Positions 49,092-61,700 of a stretch of DNA of 64,000 bases are shown one piece after another; the stretch's first letter is position 1; every line of letters begins with the position of its first letter. The position numbers were made by a program, and so were the translations under genes. This DNA is from Psoroptes ovis. Its lineage: Eukaryota; Arthropoda; Arachnida; Sarcoptiformes; Psoroptidae. The DNA lies in the NCBI GenBank assembly GCA_002943765.1, contig PQWQ01000006.1, positions 3,038,001 to 3,102,000 of the forward strand, in the 5' to 3' direction. A model generated the notes under the pieces. The model was given only the letters and a program-made list of their open reading frames with translations, made no database searches and was not told the DNA's origin.

Positions 49092-51026
49092 CAGTGTGTT
49101 TTGTATGTAATCGTAAATATATCTCGTTGTTTAACGTTATTGTTATTGTTTTTTTTTTTTTTTACATTTATTCTTTTCTTTTCATCATTTCATTTTATTT
49201 TAACGTTATGAGAATCTATGCATGTGTGCATATAAATCTATTTAATATGATTGTTATTATTATTAGAAAATTGACATACGGAACATATAAAATAAAATTT
49301 TTTTCCATTGAAATAATAAAAAAGAGAGAAAAAAATTTAAATTGCAATAAATAGAAAATTCAGGGGTGATTTTCCCGATTTTTTGGTGAACAATTGTGAA
49401 AAAATTAAAATTCATGCATGAACAAGCATCATCGTTTGCCATTCGTTGACAATAAATGATTTTTACTATCATCAATTTTTGCAGGCAAAAATTCAAAAAA
49501 AATTGATCTTGAAATTTTTCAATTTCACATTTGATTATTATTAGTTAAAGTATTTCAGGAAAATTTTTCATTCATTCATTCACTCGTTGATTATGTTTCA
49601 TTAATTTCTTGATGCTTATTATTATTCAGTAATTTTGCACTGTTTCCAGCACGAGATTATTTTCTATTTTTAAACAATATTTTCAAATGTTCACATGATG
49701 AACATTTTTCACTAGCAACAACAGCAACAAAATTACATATTGATTAATAATATAACAGAATATTCAATGAAAGATGGAGAAGGAGAGAAAAATATAAATG
49801 TTCAATTAAAAATGAAATAATAATAATAATGAAAAAGATGTAAATATTTTCATTATTATTATTACATTATTCAAGTCAAAATCCAGGAAATAATGCAAAT
49901 AATGATAATAATAATAATAATAATAATAATAAATCTAAAATTGAAAAAAATAACTAAACTAATAATGATTTGATAATAGGATTTGGAAAAATATTTAGTT
50001 TTTTATGTATTTATCTCTCTATACATTGAATATATTTTCATACATTTTTTTTTCTGTCGCCAATTGTTGTAATGATGACATTCAATTTGATGTTTATGAT
50101 GATTATGTAATATGAACAAATAACAATAATGATAATAATGAAAATAATGATAATTTTCTAAAGAATTATTTAAATTTCCATTTTTTTTCTCTCAGTTAAT
50201 TCCATTCCTAGATTGATTCGTTTCAAATTAATTTGTGCATATTTTTCTAATAATAGCAAATTGTGAATAGATAATTCTTTGGTACATTGAATTTCATGAA
50301 CACACAAAAAGCAATTAAGTATCTTGAATTGAAATTCCAATTATTTCTATTAAAAAAACTTGTCAGAAAATTAATAGTTCTCCTCTTCAATCGATTATCA
50401 TTATTGAAACGTTGATCCATTATTTTGCTCTATTTCGATACATATGAAAATATGAGAATAGATTTTACTTTTTTTTCAAATAAAATTGTGGAATCAAATT
50501 CAAAAATTGTTAAACATTTAGTTTTATGCTTTGAAAATTGCATTTAAAATATTATCAGTTATTGTTTGAAGAAAAAAATAACATGAAACGAAATGAAGAT
50601 AAATGCTTCCTAACACAGCCTAAAGCTATTAAAACAATTATTAATTTGATCGATTATTTATGATAGCTTGGTTTAAAAAAAAATTCTATTACTTATGTGC
50701 ATTTATTTGTGATGTGTACAAATGTATTGTAAAGCACAAATGCTTTGATATCAATGTTTCGAAAAATTTTTTGTTGAATCAAACTTGAATTAAAATAATT
50801 TCTCATTTCAATTGATTCAATGTTTATATCAGAAAACGAAACATTATTTTATTAAATTTATAATTATTGCAATTTATTTTTATATAAACATGTACACGAT
50901 AAAATAACTGTAAACAGAAGGAACAATAATAAAATGATTGGATTCATGTTTTTTTCATTATTTCATTTGTATCATTATCTCTTTTTTTCAATTTTCATTG
51001 CCATTTTATTTTTATTCATTCGAATT

Positions 51027-52090
51027 TCAATGTCTTTTATTCCATTTCTTACAACGATTCGTTATTGGCGATATTGGAGTTGATGATGATGACGATGATG
51101 ATGCTGCTGCTGGTGATGGTAATGAATTTTTACGTTCTTTTTTTAATTCATGTAATGAATTAAGATTATTTTTAATAATAATTTTATCTAATGGTGGTGC
51201 TAAACGCACAAATTCACACATTTCACACTTATTGAGACTTCCACTATTTTCAAATGTACAATGTGCACATCTCCATTTATTATTTTGATGATTATTTTGA
51301 CTATCAAAATCAATCAAATTATTCAATGATGAATGACTTCCATCAAGTAATTTATTTGTTCTAAGAGGCGGTAATGGTGGAGGTGATCTGGATGAAAATT
51401 GTTGCCGATTAGGTCTTGGAGGTAATGGCGGTGATTTTTGATTATTGCTATGATTATTCATATTATTGTCACTATTGCAAATATTATCATTGCTGTTTGA
51501 TGAAATTAATTTACAGGGTTGTAAACTAGCTTCGATTTGACTTGTGTGCGGTAATCTTCTCGATAATATATCATTATTGTCATTATAATCTCGCATATTT
51601 CTTGGTGGCTGAAGTAAAAATGATAGACCAGATGGTAACTGTTTATCTGGAATGTTTATGAATGGCTGCTGCTGATGAAGAGGTGATTGTTGAACCATCA
51701 TCACATTATTGACCACATAATATTTCGTGCCACCATGCCCATAAGGGTTATATTGTACTAGACGATTTTGATTCAAATTATTAATGTTGTTATTATTATT
51801 TGTGGCCAAAGAATCACATTGATGCGATAATATTTGAACATCTAATAATAATTTTCTATTTTCTTCATTCAACGATGATATCTGATTAACATATTTATTT
51901 TCATATATTTTTCTCTCCAATTCTTTTGTTTTTTCACGTATCATTAACATTTCATGTTCCTCTTTATCAAATTCATCTTGTAGTAATTTGAATCTTTCCA
52001 TCTGATTTTTCAACCCTTTTGTTTATGTGAAAATAATGACAATTATCATAAAATCTATAATCAATATATACAATTAATCATACCTTCCAT
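51027..52090 (-). CDS. TAB2/TAB3-like protein: coiled coil plus NZF zinc finger
   Basis: Likely ubiquitin-chain reader linking to the TAK1 kinase. Exons 52084-52090 (ATG GAA G) and 51027-52015 join in phase 1 into 331 residues. The first 65 residues form a coiled coil (MEGLKNQMERFKLLQDEF...TKELERKIYENK). Then come Asn/Pro/Gln-rich parts with PPLPPRP-type SH3 ligands. The NZF/RanBP2 finger at about 248-275 reads WRCAHCTFENSGSLNKCEMC; its Thr-Phe pair after the second Cys is the ubiquitin-binding signature. Unlike TAB2, the finger is followed by about 55 residues (Ser-rich), and no CUE domain is seen. The start exon could be longer (open back to an AG at 52109), with more exons upstream, but the 395 bp to Myb show none. 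TAB is the best guess; another coiled-coil NZF protein is possible. Confidence 0.6.
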
Positions 52091-52485
52091 TTGAATGTTC
52101 AATATAATCTTAAAGTTTTATTTTTCAAAAACAAAAACAATAACAAAAATGAGTTTACGTAATTAAAAAATGTTGAATGAAAAAAAATATCAAAACATAA
52201 AGCAGCTGTTTGAATTTATCATTGAAAATTGAAAAAACAAGAACTTTCAAAGTATAAATTTGATTATTTATTTGAAAAAATTTTGAATTTTTGGTTTTTT
52301 TTTTTGGTCAACATCGAATATATATAATTAAAAAAATATAAGTAATTGAATAATGAGGTAATAAAAAATTATCTTAAAAATTTACATTGATTTAATTTTA
52401 AGTAATGATAATGAAAATATATAATGAAATTCATCAATTTTTTTTTTTTTTGAATATGTCGACGATTGTTTTCATTGAAAGTTGA
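52091..52485. other. Intergenic, Myb 3' end to TAB-like gene
   Basis: 395 bp of A+T-rich DNA holding the Myb 3' UTR and presumably the TAB-like promoter, as both genes are on the minus strand. No coding exon is seen. Confidence 0.45.
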
Positions 52486-55400
52486 TTAATTATTATCGTC
52501 ATTTTTATGATTTTTATCACAATTCATACGAAGAAGTGGGACAATCGGTGCACGATGTTTTCGTGAATGTTGTTTTTCTTGTTGATGATCGAAAAAATGT
52601 TTCGCTTGTTTTGTCACCTCTTTTTGAACTGTTGTCTGTCCGGTTGCTAATAAAAACCATTGATCGTTGTAGTTGCTGCTCATATTCACATTGTTGGACT
52701 GATTCGTTATCATTTCCAAGTTCGAAGATTCGTCTTTCGATGTTATTGGAATGTCCATTGTCACTGTAATTTCTTCTGATTCCAATATATTGCTGTTGAA
52801 TAGTTGCTGGTCCGATTGAAAGAGTCGTATTCGTGATTTCTTTATTGTTTCTCGCCGTGGATGAGGACGATGGCGACGACGATGTTTGCGAACATGATTT
52901 GCCAATATGTCGTTGTATGTGATTGCAGAATTGTTGTCCACAGTATCGTTGGTTATCTTCGGCAAAATGTACAATGGCTGATTTCTTTGATTGGCTGCTT
53001 TTTGATTGAATTGTTCCGATATCGTTGCCGCTGTTTGTAATGGCATCATGGACCCCATATTGACAACTTGTAGCGGATAATGAGTTGCTATTGAAGGTGC
53101 TTTTTGTTCCATTGATGGCATTGTTGTTAAAGTGATTATTGGGGTTACAGTTGCTAGTGTTGATGCATTCATCTAGAAATCATTTTAAAAATATTAGTGA
53201 TGAATACAATTGATTTGAAACATGCAAATGTGCAAATTTTCGTGCATTAATTACAAGACATTCAAGAAAAACATAGTGTTGAGAGGATCATCATCAAAAG
53301 TATTATCGTGATTCTTTTTTTTTGTGCAACGAAAACAAAAATGGTGAATATGCAACAATATAAATCAGTGCTTGAAGTGCCAAAACATTGATTAATGAAA
53401 TAAAACTTACAATCAACGGATTGTCCATATATCAATGATGTTGATGAAATTGTTGTCGACGGTATTGAATAATTAATCAATCTAATTTGATCCTGATTTA
53501 TCATCAATTCATTTGTTATGTTATTGGTATTAGAATTTGTATAATTAGTAGAAGTACTATGATAATTATAACTATTATTCATCGATGATGAATAACTAAA
53601 TCTATCATCACTATTCATGTCTAATGGGGAATAATCATAATGATAACTATTATCATTTTTATATGATAGTAATCCATCATCAACACTATGTATTTTATTG
53701 TTATTATTATAAGACTGAAGTTTTGTGAGTTTGAAAATTAATTATGAAAGTGGAAAAACAAAAAAGCAATTGATGATGACGAATAATTAAAATTGAATTA
53801 AAAATGAATGAAATCATAACTCAATTGAAAGATTTATTGATCATACTTACAATATTGAATTGATTGTTTGACGCATCAAACGAATTTTCTATCACAGGAT
53901 TGCAATTATTATTATTATAAAGAATATCATCATTATTGATGATTGTTGTCGCTGGTTGATATGGTAAAATATTGAATTGTTCATTTGAATTTGTTTTATT
54001 ATTGCAAATCATTAATTGACTATTATTATTGTTGTTATTAACATTTATTATTGAAGATGAACACAAAATATTCTTGTTTCCAGATGATAATTGTTTTTGT
54101 TGTTTATTATTTAATATTCCAATCATACCGGGTGATTTCGATGTTGGTGGAGTTATCGATGACATCATAAATGATGAGTGGGGAGAAAATAATTGATCAT
54201 CACGAATGAATGATTTACTCTGAAAAAGAAAATATGATTTTTCATCAGTCAAATAATAATAATTATTGAATTCTTACCGGTGTTTCAGACAGTATTTCTT
54301 CTTGTGTTGTAATATTTGATCCTTTACCCAAATGATTTTCATTTTGTTCTACATTTGGTGAATAAATCCCTGAATTGATAAATGGATTATTATTGGTCAT
54401 CATTACTTCAGGAATCACATATTGTTTATTATTTCGATTTATTGCTGATGAACTTTTCAATGGCGATAAGTTCTGAAAAAAATATGATTATATTAATAAT
54501 GATTATCACATTATCAAAATCAATAAACAAATCACCTCTTTATCTTTTGATGAATTATCTGATTGTAATGGTGGCGTATACAGATAAGGCGTCGATACGG
54601 AATTTGTTATAATTTTGGTCGATAATGGCGTATCGAATTGTTTTAATGATTTGATTTGTTTTTTCGTTGTTAGAGATAATTCTTGATTATGTTCATCATC
54701 ATTAACATTCGAATTTATTTTGATAGGTGATATGAAAGATGTTGAAATTTCAGGCTGTGTTTGATATCCACTAGTACTATAATTATCGATGTAACAGTGA
54801 CTAATATTTGTATCTTCTTGCTGCTGTTGTTCATCACCATGATTTAGAACCGCGGCATTTTTTGTTGGTGATAGCATCAAACTACGTAATGGCGATGATT
54901 TAATTGCTGAAACTAAATCATTTACATCTTGTATTTCAGATAATTCGCATTCAAGTAATTCTCTTTGACTTGAATCGAAAAGATCGCTGAAATCATTCAA
55001 ATCATCATCAGTATTCGATGTACTATTTACAGTGTTTACTTCATTTTGATTATTTGTGATTGTATTTATCGCTGTGGATGTAATGATTTTTCTCTAAAAA
55101 ATTGAAATGAATTTTTATATTGACTAAAAGTGTAAAAAATCCAATCTCACCATCATATCAGGACTAGATGCGGCTGTCGAGGCTTTTGTTTTCGATGCAA
55201 TTTTCGTTTTTGATGGCTTTTTAACACGTTTCTTAAATTCAGAATATGAAATACCTTCTTTGATAGCTTGTGCTTTACGTTTCAATGTTGAGTTCCAATG
55301 ATTCTTGATTGCATTATCAGTTCTACCGGGTAAAAGTCTAGCAATTTTAGCCCATCTATTTCCATGCATCGAATGAGCTTGTATAATTATATTTTCTTCT

Positions 55401-56044
55401 TCTTCAGTCCATGCTGTTTTTTTGATATCTGGATTCAAATGATTATGCCAACGTTCACGACATTGTTTACCAACTCGCCCATCTAAATATTTAGCTATAA
55501 GTGTCCATTTTTTAGGACCATATTTCTTGACTAATTCAACAATTTTTTCATCTTCTCTCGGCGTCCAAGGACCTTTTACTAAATTAGGACTTAATACTTT
55601 ACACCAACGTTGTTGACATTGGATTGCTGAACGATCATAAAAATGTTGAGATATTGCATACCAATCATGATTATATTCTTCAACCAATTTTCTTAATTGC
55701 AAATCTTCTTCTTTGGTCCAACGTGGACGATTGAATGATGATTTTTTATCATTCATATCACTCATATTATTATTTGAATAAGCATGCATGATGGAATTAT
55801 CATTGTTATTATTGAATTTTCTTTCAGTTAATACTTTTTTATTTTTCATTTTGGGGGCCTTTTTCGAAGATTTTAATGTCGATTTGCTCTTATTTTTATT
55901 ATTGTTGGCAACAATTTTCGATGAATAACATGATGTTGTTGAATTGATATTGAATTCAAATTCCGATAGATTTGGATTATTTATTACGGTGGTTGTTGTT
56001 GATGAAACTTGTGTTTCAGAATTTTCATCATAATATAAAGACAT
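52486..56044 (-). CDS. Myb: Myb, R1R2R3 DNA-binding transcription factor
   Basis: Cell-cycle regulator, partner of the MuvB/DREAM complex in animals. Exons 55151-56044, 54536-55093, 54278-54472, 53851-54219, 53411-53714 and a last exon ending at 52486. Phases are 0, 0, 0, 0, then 1. Three Myb repeats at about 109-261 keep all nine Trp: RPRW...DW...QRW; KGPW...KKW...ERW; KTAW...NRW...NHW. Exons 2-5 are Ser/Asn-rich with many SP/TP sites (SPLRSLMLSPTK, TPPTSKSP). The last exon, read in the frame ending at 52486, has QWFLLATGQTTVQKEVTKQA, resembling the conserved C-terminus of vertebrate Myb proteins. To stay in that frame from exon 5 the acceptor must be at 53154-53155 (exon to 53153), giving 995 residues. 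The stronger-looking AG at 53173-53174 leads into another open frame (see findings). Confidence 0.9.
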
Positions 56045-58797
56045 TTTGCAAATTTTTCTTATTCATAAATTCACGAATGACAATAATTCAATATTTTAAG
56101 GTAGTCTAAACAAAATCTAAGAAAAAACATTGAAGACATTGAATTAGAGAATTTTTGATTGAATCATTTTATCATTTGATTTGATTAAAAATTAATGAAT
56201 GAATTGAATCAGATATCATACGAAAAAGGCAACAAAGTTTGTTTGCCAGAAAAGCACATTTGCTTCATTTGATTCACTCAAACATATTTTGGAAATTTTG
56301 GACCCTAGACTCAATCGAAGCGCGAAATGCATTTCTAATGTATTTGAGCGCGAACTTTTTTGTTGAAGGTGGTCGCGGTGGTTACTTTTCGATGGCTTGT
56401 CTGTTTACGTTAATGTTGGCGATGGTTGTTGTTTCGTACATAGCAATCATGATAATAATCACAGGCCTCTCTCAAATGTTTGTTAAGGGCAAGGCTTCAA
56501 TTCAACAATTCAAAATTCATGAGGCCCTATGTTGAACACATTTCAGTCTGCAAACACTAAATTACAACATTCCATACAATAATGATAACAATTAACCACC
56601 TTGATTCATTCAGATCATCGATTAAGTTCAACAATGATGTTTTAAATATTCAATTGTTACTAAGGTAATAAAAATGGGAAAAAATTTACGATTCAAATCA
56701 AAACTATCACGTACAGGAAACCAAGACCGGTTTCATGATGGTCATCACAGCATCCAATTAATTTCATTGAATTCAAATTAATTCAGATTCAAATCATCAA
56801 ATTTTGGCGCAATTTTTTTGCGCGTATTGAATTTTTTTTTTTTTTTTGACCGCGCTCAAACAGATCTGGATCGATCGATGTTGTACAAACACAGACAAAC
56901 ACACACAAACAACACCAAGGCCGTGACCTAAATGAACTTTCAAATATATCTCTTTTTTCAGTATGATCATGCAAAGTTCGAACAACACAGATGTTGCCAT
57001 TCGCAATGCAATACAAAACCAGATGCTTGATTATACATTATTCTTATATGTAGTTGGTCATCATTATACATTCATATTATTCGCATACATCTGTTGCATT
57101 CCAAAATGGAAAAATTTGGAGCACGCAATCAAATGATATACAATAAAATAATACAAAAAACATCTGGATTAGTTCACTGGATTTCATTGATTTTATAAAT
57201 TCTGATGAAAAAAATTTCGAAGAAAAATCAAAAATAAAAAAACTTACCGAAATTCTTCCGAAAAGATTTCATTAGATCAGAAACAATATCAATATGACAA
57301 ATGATAATGATAATACAGAAAATGAAAATTTTCAACGGATTTTTATATTAATCCTTTTTCATTTTTGATGGAGGTAAATTAAAAAACATAATGACAATGA
57401 TAATGATGATGATACTTTCACTTTGTTATTAAATGAAAAAAAACTCGTGAGAAATTTTGCACAATTGACAAAATAAATAAGTGAAAAAAAAATTTATGAA
57501 TCAAAAATTCAACGGTCGTTTCGAATGAATGTCGCTCTTGCTTCAAACGTGTATTATATGTGTATTTACATTAAACCTTTAGCAAATGATGCATTTTCAG
57601 CCAATGACTGTATGTCTGTCTGTGGAATGATGGAATCAAAAAATGAATTGTACAAGATTTTCAAATGGAATGTTGAACAAACACATAATAAGTATTTTGA
57701 TAGAGGTTTACGACAACCAATGATGGCAGCATTTGATTACATATTAGAAAATTCATTTTTTTTATTCGTGTAAAACATGAATTCGTTGTTGTGGCTGATG
57801 ATGATTCAATGGTGCAAAATCCTTACAATTCATGTTGGGCTTTTACACTGAAAAATTTCTGCATTATTATTTAACGAAAGTAAAGGAAACACATCCGTAT
57901 ATCATTAGGTTTGGTTTAGGATTCTTTTTTGATTTTTTGGTGAGAAAATGAATTTCAATGAAAAATTTTACACACATGACACTTGGATTGATTGAATGAG
58001 AAATTTTTTTTTTGTCCAAAAAAATAAATGAAAAATTATAATTACAAGGTATCAAACATATGATGATCATACCTATTGTCACTGCTTTAATATTTTGACA
58101 ATTGTTGTTGTATAATAATACTTTTAGATAAAAATTTAATCAACCATAGAAACGGTTAAATAATGTGCGTATGTTTATTTTGATGGGAGAAATTGTTTTT
58201 TACAAATTTTTTCAGACAATTGTCAAATAAATAAATAAACAGGTCGATAATAGATAAATAAATAAATGATTTGATAGAGGGTCGTTAATTGGTTGAACAA
58301 TCAAACGATTTGAACAAATATTTTAACCGTGAGAAATTTTTTTTCGTTTTGTTTATTTTAAATTTTCATTTTTTTTAATCGAAAAAATTTGAAAATAAAA
58401 ATTTCACAAAAATCACATGTGATGCAACAGGCATTCACAATTCAATTCATCAAATGCAAAAATGGCTCAATCTGTGATTGGATAATCAAAACACATTTTT
58501 TACTCGCGCATACATTTTTCACCACAAATTGTGCCATCTTTTGCCACAGAAATCTTTAATTTTGTTTATTTTTGGACAACAATCAAAATTAATTCATTTA
58601 AATCACACAATGTAATATGTTAGTGGCTGTCAAAATTCAATCATGTAATAAAATAAGATTATGATAATTGGATTGAAAAAAATCATGTTTCAATGACATT
58701 CATTTGACATATTTTTTTTGCTAGTTTGTTTTGTGTTCATCCTAACATTTATCTTGCCTATTTTTGATGTTTGAGCAATTAATTAAATCAGCAAAAT
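56045..58797. other. Intergenic, Myb to glycogen debranching enzyme
   Basis: About 2.75 kb between divergent start codons. The part next to Myb (56220-56870) has more G+C and contains E2F-type sites, described separately. A T16 run lies at 56832-56847. GTGCCATCTT at 58531-58540 (AAGATGGCAC on the minus strand) is about 260 bp before the debranching enzyme ATG. Two short open frames (56239-56535, 57525-57773) look accidental. Confidence 0.5.
56320..56355. promoter_or_regulatory. E2F-type sites upstream of Myb
   Basis: GCGCGAAA at 56320-56327 is a perfect reverse match to the E2F consensus TTTSSCGC, and GCGCGAAC at 56348-56355 differs by one base. They stand about 275-310 bp before the Myb ATG, 28 bp start to start. 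A third perfect match, TTTGGCGC, is at 56803-56810. E2F control would fit a cell-cycle gene; no binding data are available from sequence. Confidence 0.45.
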
Positions 58798-61700
58798 ATG
58801 GCTTTGAATGATATTGAAACGACCGATGTGATCGATAATTCTAAATTATTATTGATCTATACATTAGAATTGAATGGTTTCAATGAAACCAAATCATTTC
58901 GGTGCAATAAATTTAATCGTATACATTTTATTGTTGGTTCAACATTGTATGGACGTGAAATTTGTTTGAAAACAAATTATAATGATGACTATACTAAATT
59001 CAGCAGGTAACTTTGATTTTTGATTTTTTAAAATTGATCAATCAAATTTAATTGCAAAATCAATAGGAATGATTACGATACGATCGATATCAATAAAAAC
59101 TTTCAATTAAAATCATCTGGCTCATTTCATTTCATTTATGTGGATAAAAATGATACGAACAACATATTGGGATCATTTTATTTGGTTGTTTCACCTGACA
59201 TTATTATTAATCAAACGGAAAAATCTATTAGTTTGTCGATCAATGCATTACAATGTCAAACAATAATATCAAAATTAATGGGCCCAATCGATACTTGGAA
59301 AGATAGATTAAAAATATCGATTGAATGTAATTACAACATGATTCATTGGACACCGATACAATTGCTTGGTGGATCGAATTCAGCATATTCGCTAGCTGAT
59401 CAATTACGATTGAATCCATCATTTCGGACTGAATCAATGATTAATGCTGCAATAGAGTGTACACTTGATGATGTTCAAAAACATATTGATTGGTTGAAAC
59501 ACCAACATGGTATCATATCTATAGTCGATATTGTTTTAAATCATACTGCTAATGAATCGGCTTGGCTACGGGAAAATCCCGAATCAGCATATAATTGTTA
59601 TAATTCGCCATGGCTTAGACCAGCTTTCATTCTGGATCGTATGCTTTTTAATATGAGCATAGATATTGAAAAAAATCGCTGGAAAGAACGTGGAATTACG
59701 TCTAACATTAGTGGTCCGGAGCAATTGGAGATCATACGAAGCATAATCTATGAACACTATCTGCCACTAATTAAAATTGAAGAATTTTTCTTTTGTAATA
59801 TTGATGAAATGGTGGAAAAATTTTCTAATGATTTCATTGATGGGGATATAGTGATAAGCAGTGAAAATCAAATCACTGAAATTCATTTAGAACAAGATCA
59901 ACAATACAGACGATTGAAATGTACAGTCAACATGAATAATGCATTTGCTTTCATCACTAATCAGATAGGCCCTAAACCATCAAAGTCAACAGAATCTTTT
60001 AAAAATTGGTCTGATCAAGCGAAATCAGCTATCAGACAACAATTAATTCGACTCAATGAACAAAAAAAGCAAGAAATAGCAAATCACATGAATTCAGCGA
60101 TTGATAATGTTATGAAGGGTGCGCAATATGAGCGATTTGATCCAAATGGACCGAAATTGAAAGAAGTAAACCGAAAGCATCCGCTTACTACTGAATATTT
60201 TTTAGATTGTGATGAAAATTTCGTTGGTGAAATGAATGCTGAAAATGAAGCAAAATTATATGATAAAAACAGTTGTCAATATTATATGGCGCATAACGGT
60301 TGGGTCATGGGCGATGATCCATTAAGAAATTTTGCTGAGAAAGATTCACAAGTTTATTTACGTCGAGAATTAATTTGCTGGGGTGATTCGGTCAAATTAC
60401 GGTACGGACAAAAACCAGAAGATTCACCATTCCTATGGTCACATATGGAATCATATGTTATACAAATGGCTAGAATTTTTCAAGGACTACGACTTGATAA
60501 TTGTCATTCGACACCAATACATGTTGCTCAATATATGATTGATGCAGCACGTCGAGTGAATCCTGATCTGTATCTAATTGCAGAATTATTCACATCAAGT
60601 GAAGATTTGGACAATATTTTTGTCAATAAATTGGGAATAAATTCATTGATTCGTGAAGCAATGTCAGCAGGTACACCACATGAATTGCAGCGACAAGTTT
60701 ATCGTTTTGGTGGGCAACCAGTTGGTTCATTTGCACCAGGTAAATTTTGAAAATTTTTTCTTCTGCTCGAATAATGTTTGATTCGTTTAGATTTGATCAA
60801 AACACAAAACGACGAAGGAACACTTTATTCGCGTCCATTGATTCCAACGGTCACACATGCAATATTTTTCGATCAAACTCATGACAATGAATCGTCGATA
60901 GTACGACGTACAGCATACGATCCTCTGCCTAGTAGTGCATTAATATCTATGACATATTCAGCAACTGGATCAAATCGTGGTTATGATGAACTCGTCCCGC
61001 ATCATATTCATGTTGTCAATGAACATCGTTTGTATAGTTGCTGGAATGATGACTCGGAAACGAATGATGGTGTGAATTTATCCACAGGAATTTTGCGTGC
61101 CAAAAAAATTCTCAATAATCTTCATTATAAATTAAATTCATGTGGATATTCGGAAGCATTTGTCGATCAACGTGATCGTGATACTATCGTTATTACTAGA
61201 CATAATCCTGTCAACCATAAATCGATTGTTTTAGCTGCACGAACTGCATTCTATTCAAATGAAAATGGCTATAATAATTATTTAGAACCATTAAAAATTG
61301 AAGGAAAATTTGAAAAAATTTTATTTGAAGCAAAAATGATTAAAACAGAGAATGATTCGAATTATAAATTTGAACGCAATGAAAAGATAATAAATGGACT
61401 TAGAAATTTACATTCAACTTTGAATATTGATACTTTGAAAAGTGAAATGATTCACATAACGAGTAATGAAAATATTAACCTGATTGAATTCGAAAAATTC
61501 CAACCATCATCTGTGATTGCATTGAGTTTCGCATTACTTCCTAAACAAAATGAAGCTGTGAATTCAATCAAAAATCAAATTCAACAATATGACCTTAATA
61601 ATAGTGATATTTATAAAATTATTAGTAAATTAAATCTAATCGATTTAAACTATGTATTGTTTCGTTGTCAACAAGAAGAATGGGATGAAAATTCAAGTGG

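Larger units (their letters stand above)
35926..51026. other. Gene-free region of about 15 kb
   Basis: No open frame here looks coding: the longest are made of Ile/Leu/Phe/Asn from A+T-rich repeats. I looked for tRNA, rRNA and transposon signs and saw none. Content: AAT/ATT and ATGA arrays, a TG14 tract (49063-49090), an A22 run (48925-48946), a 16-bp perfect palindrome (39443-39458), and a few less repetitive islands, for example about 38030-38100 and 48420-48600. It lies upstream of the homeobox gene, so distant enhancers or non-coding transcripts are plausible, but the sequence does not show them directly. Confidence 0.55.

Noticed and set aside
52482..52769. Plus-strand open frame opposite the last Myb exon
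   Set aside because: It is antisense to a supported coding exon, with no initiation or splice context. The dual-frame signal on the minus strand is the stronger observation.
56239..56535. Open frame of 98 codons on the plus strand with a hydrophobic stretch
   Set aside because: It overlaps the E2F-rich presumed Myb promoter, has no recognisable motif or flanking splice pattern, and its hydrophobic part can arise from T-rich DNA.
57525..57773. Open frame of 82 codons on the plus strand
   Set aside because: Composition is less repetitive than the surroundings, but no domain, no partner exon and no family resemblance could be seen.
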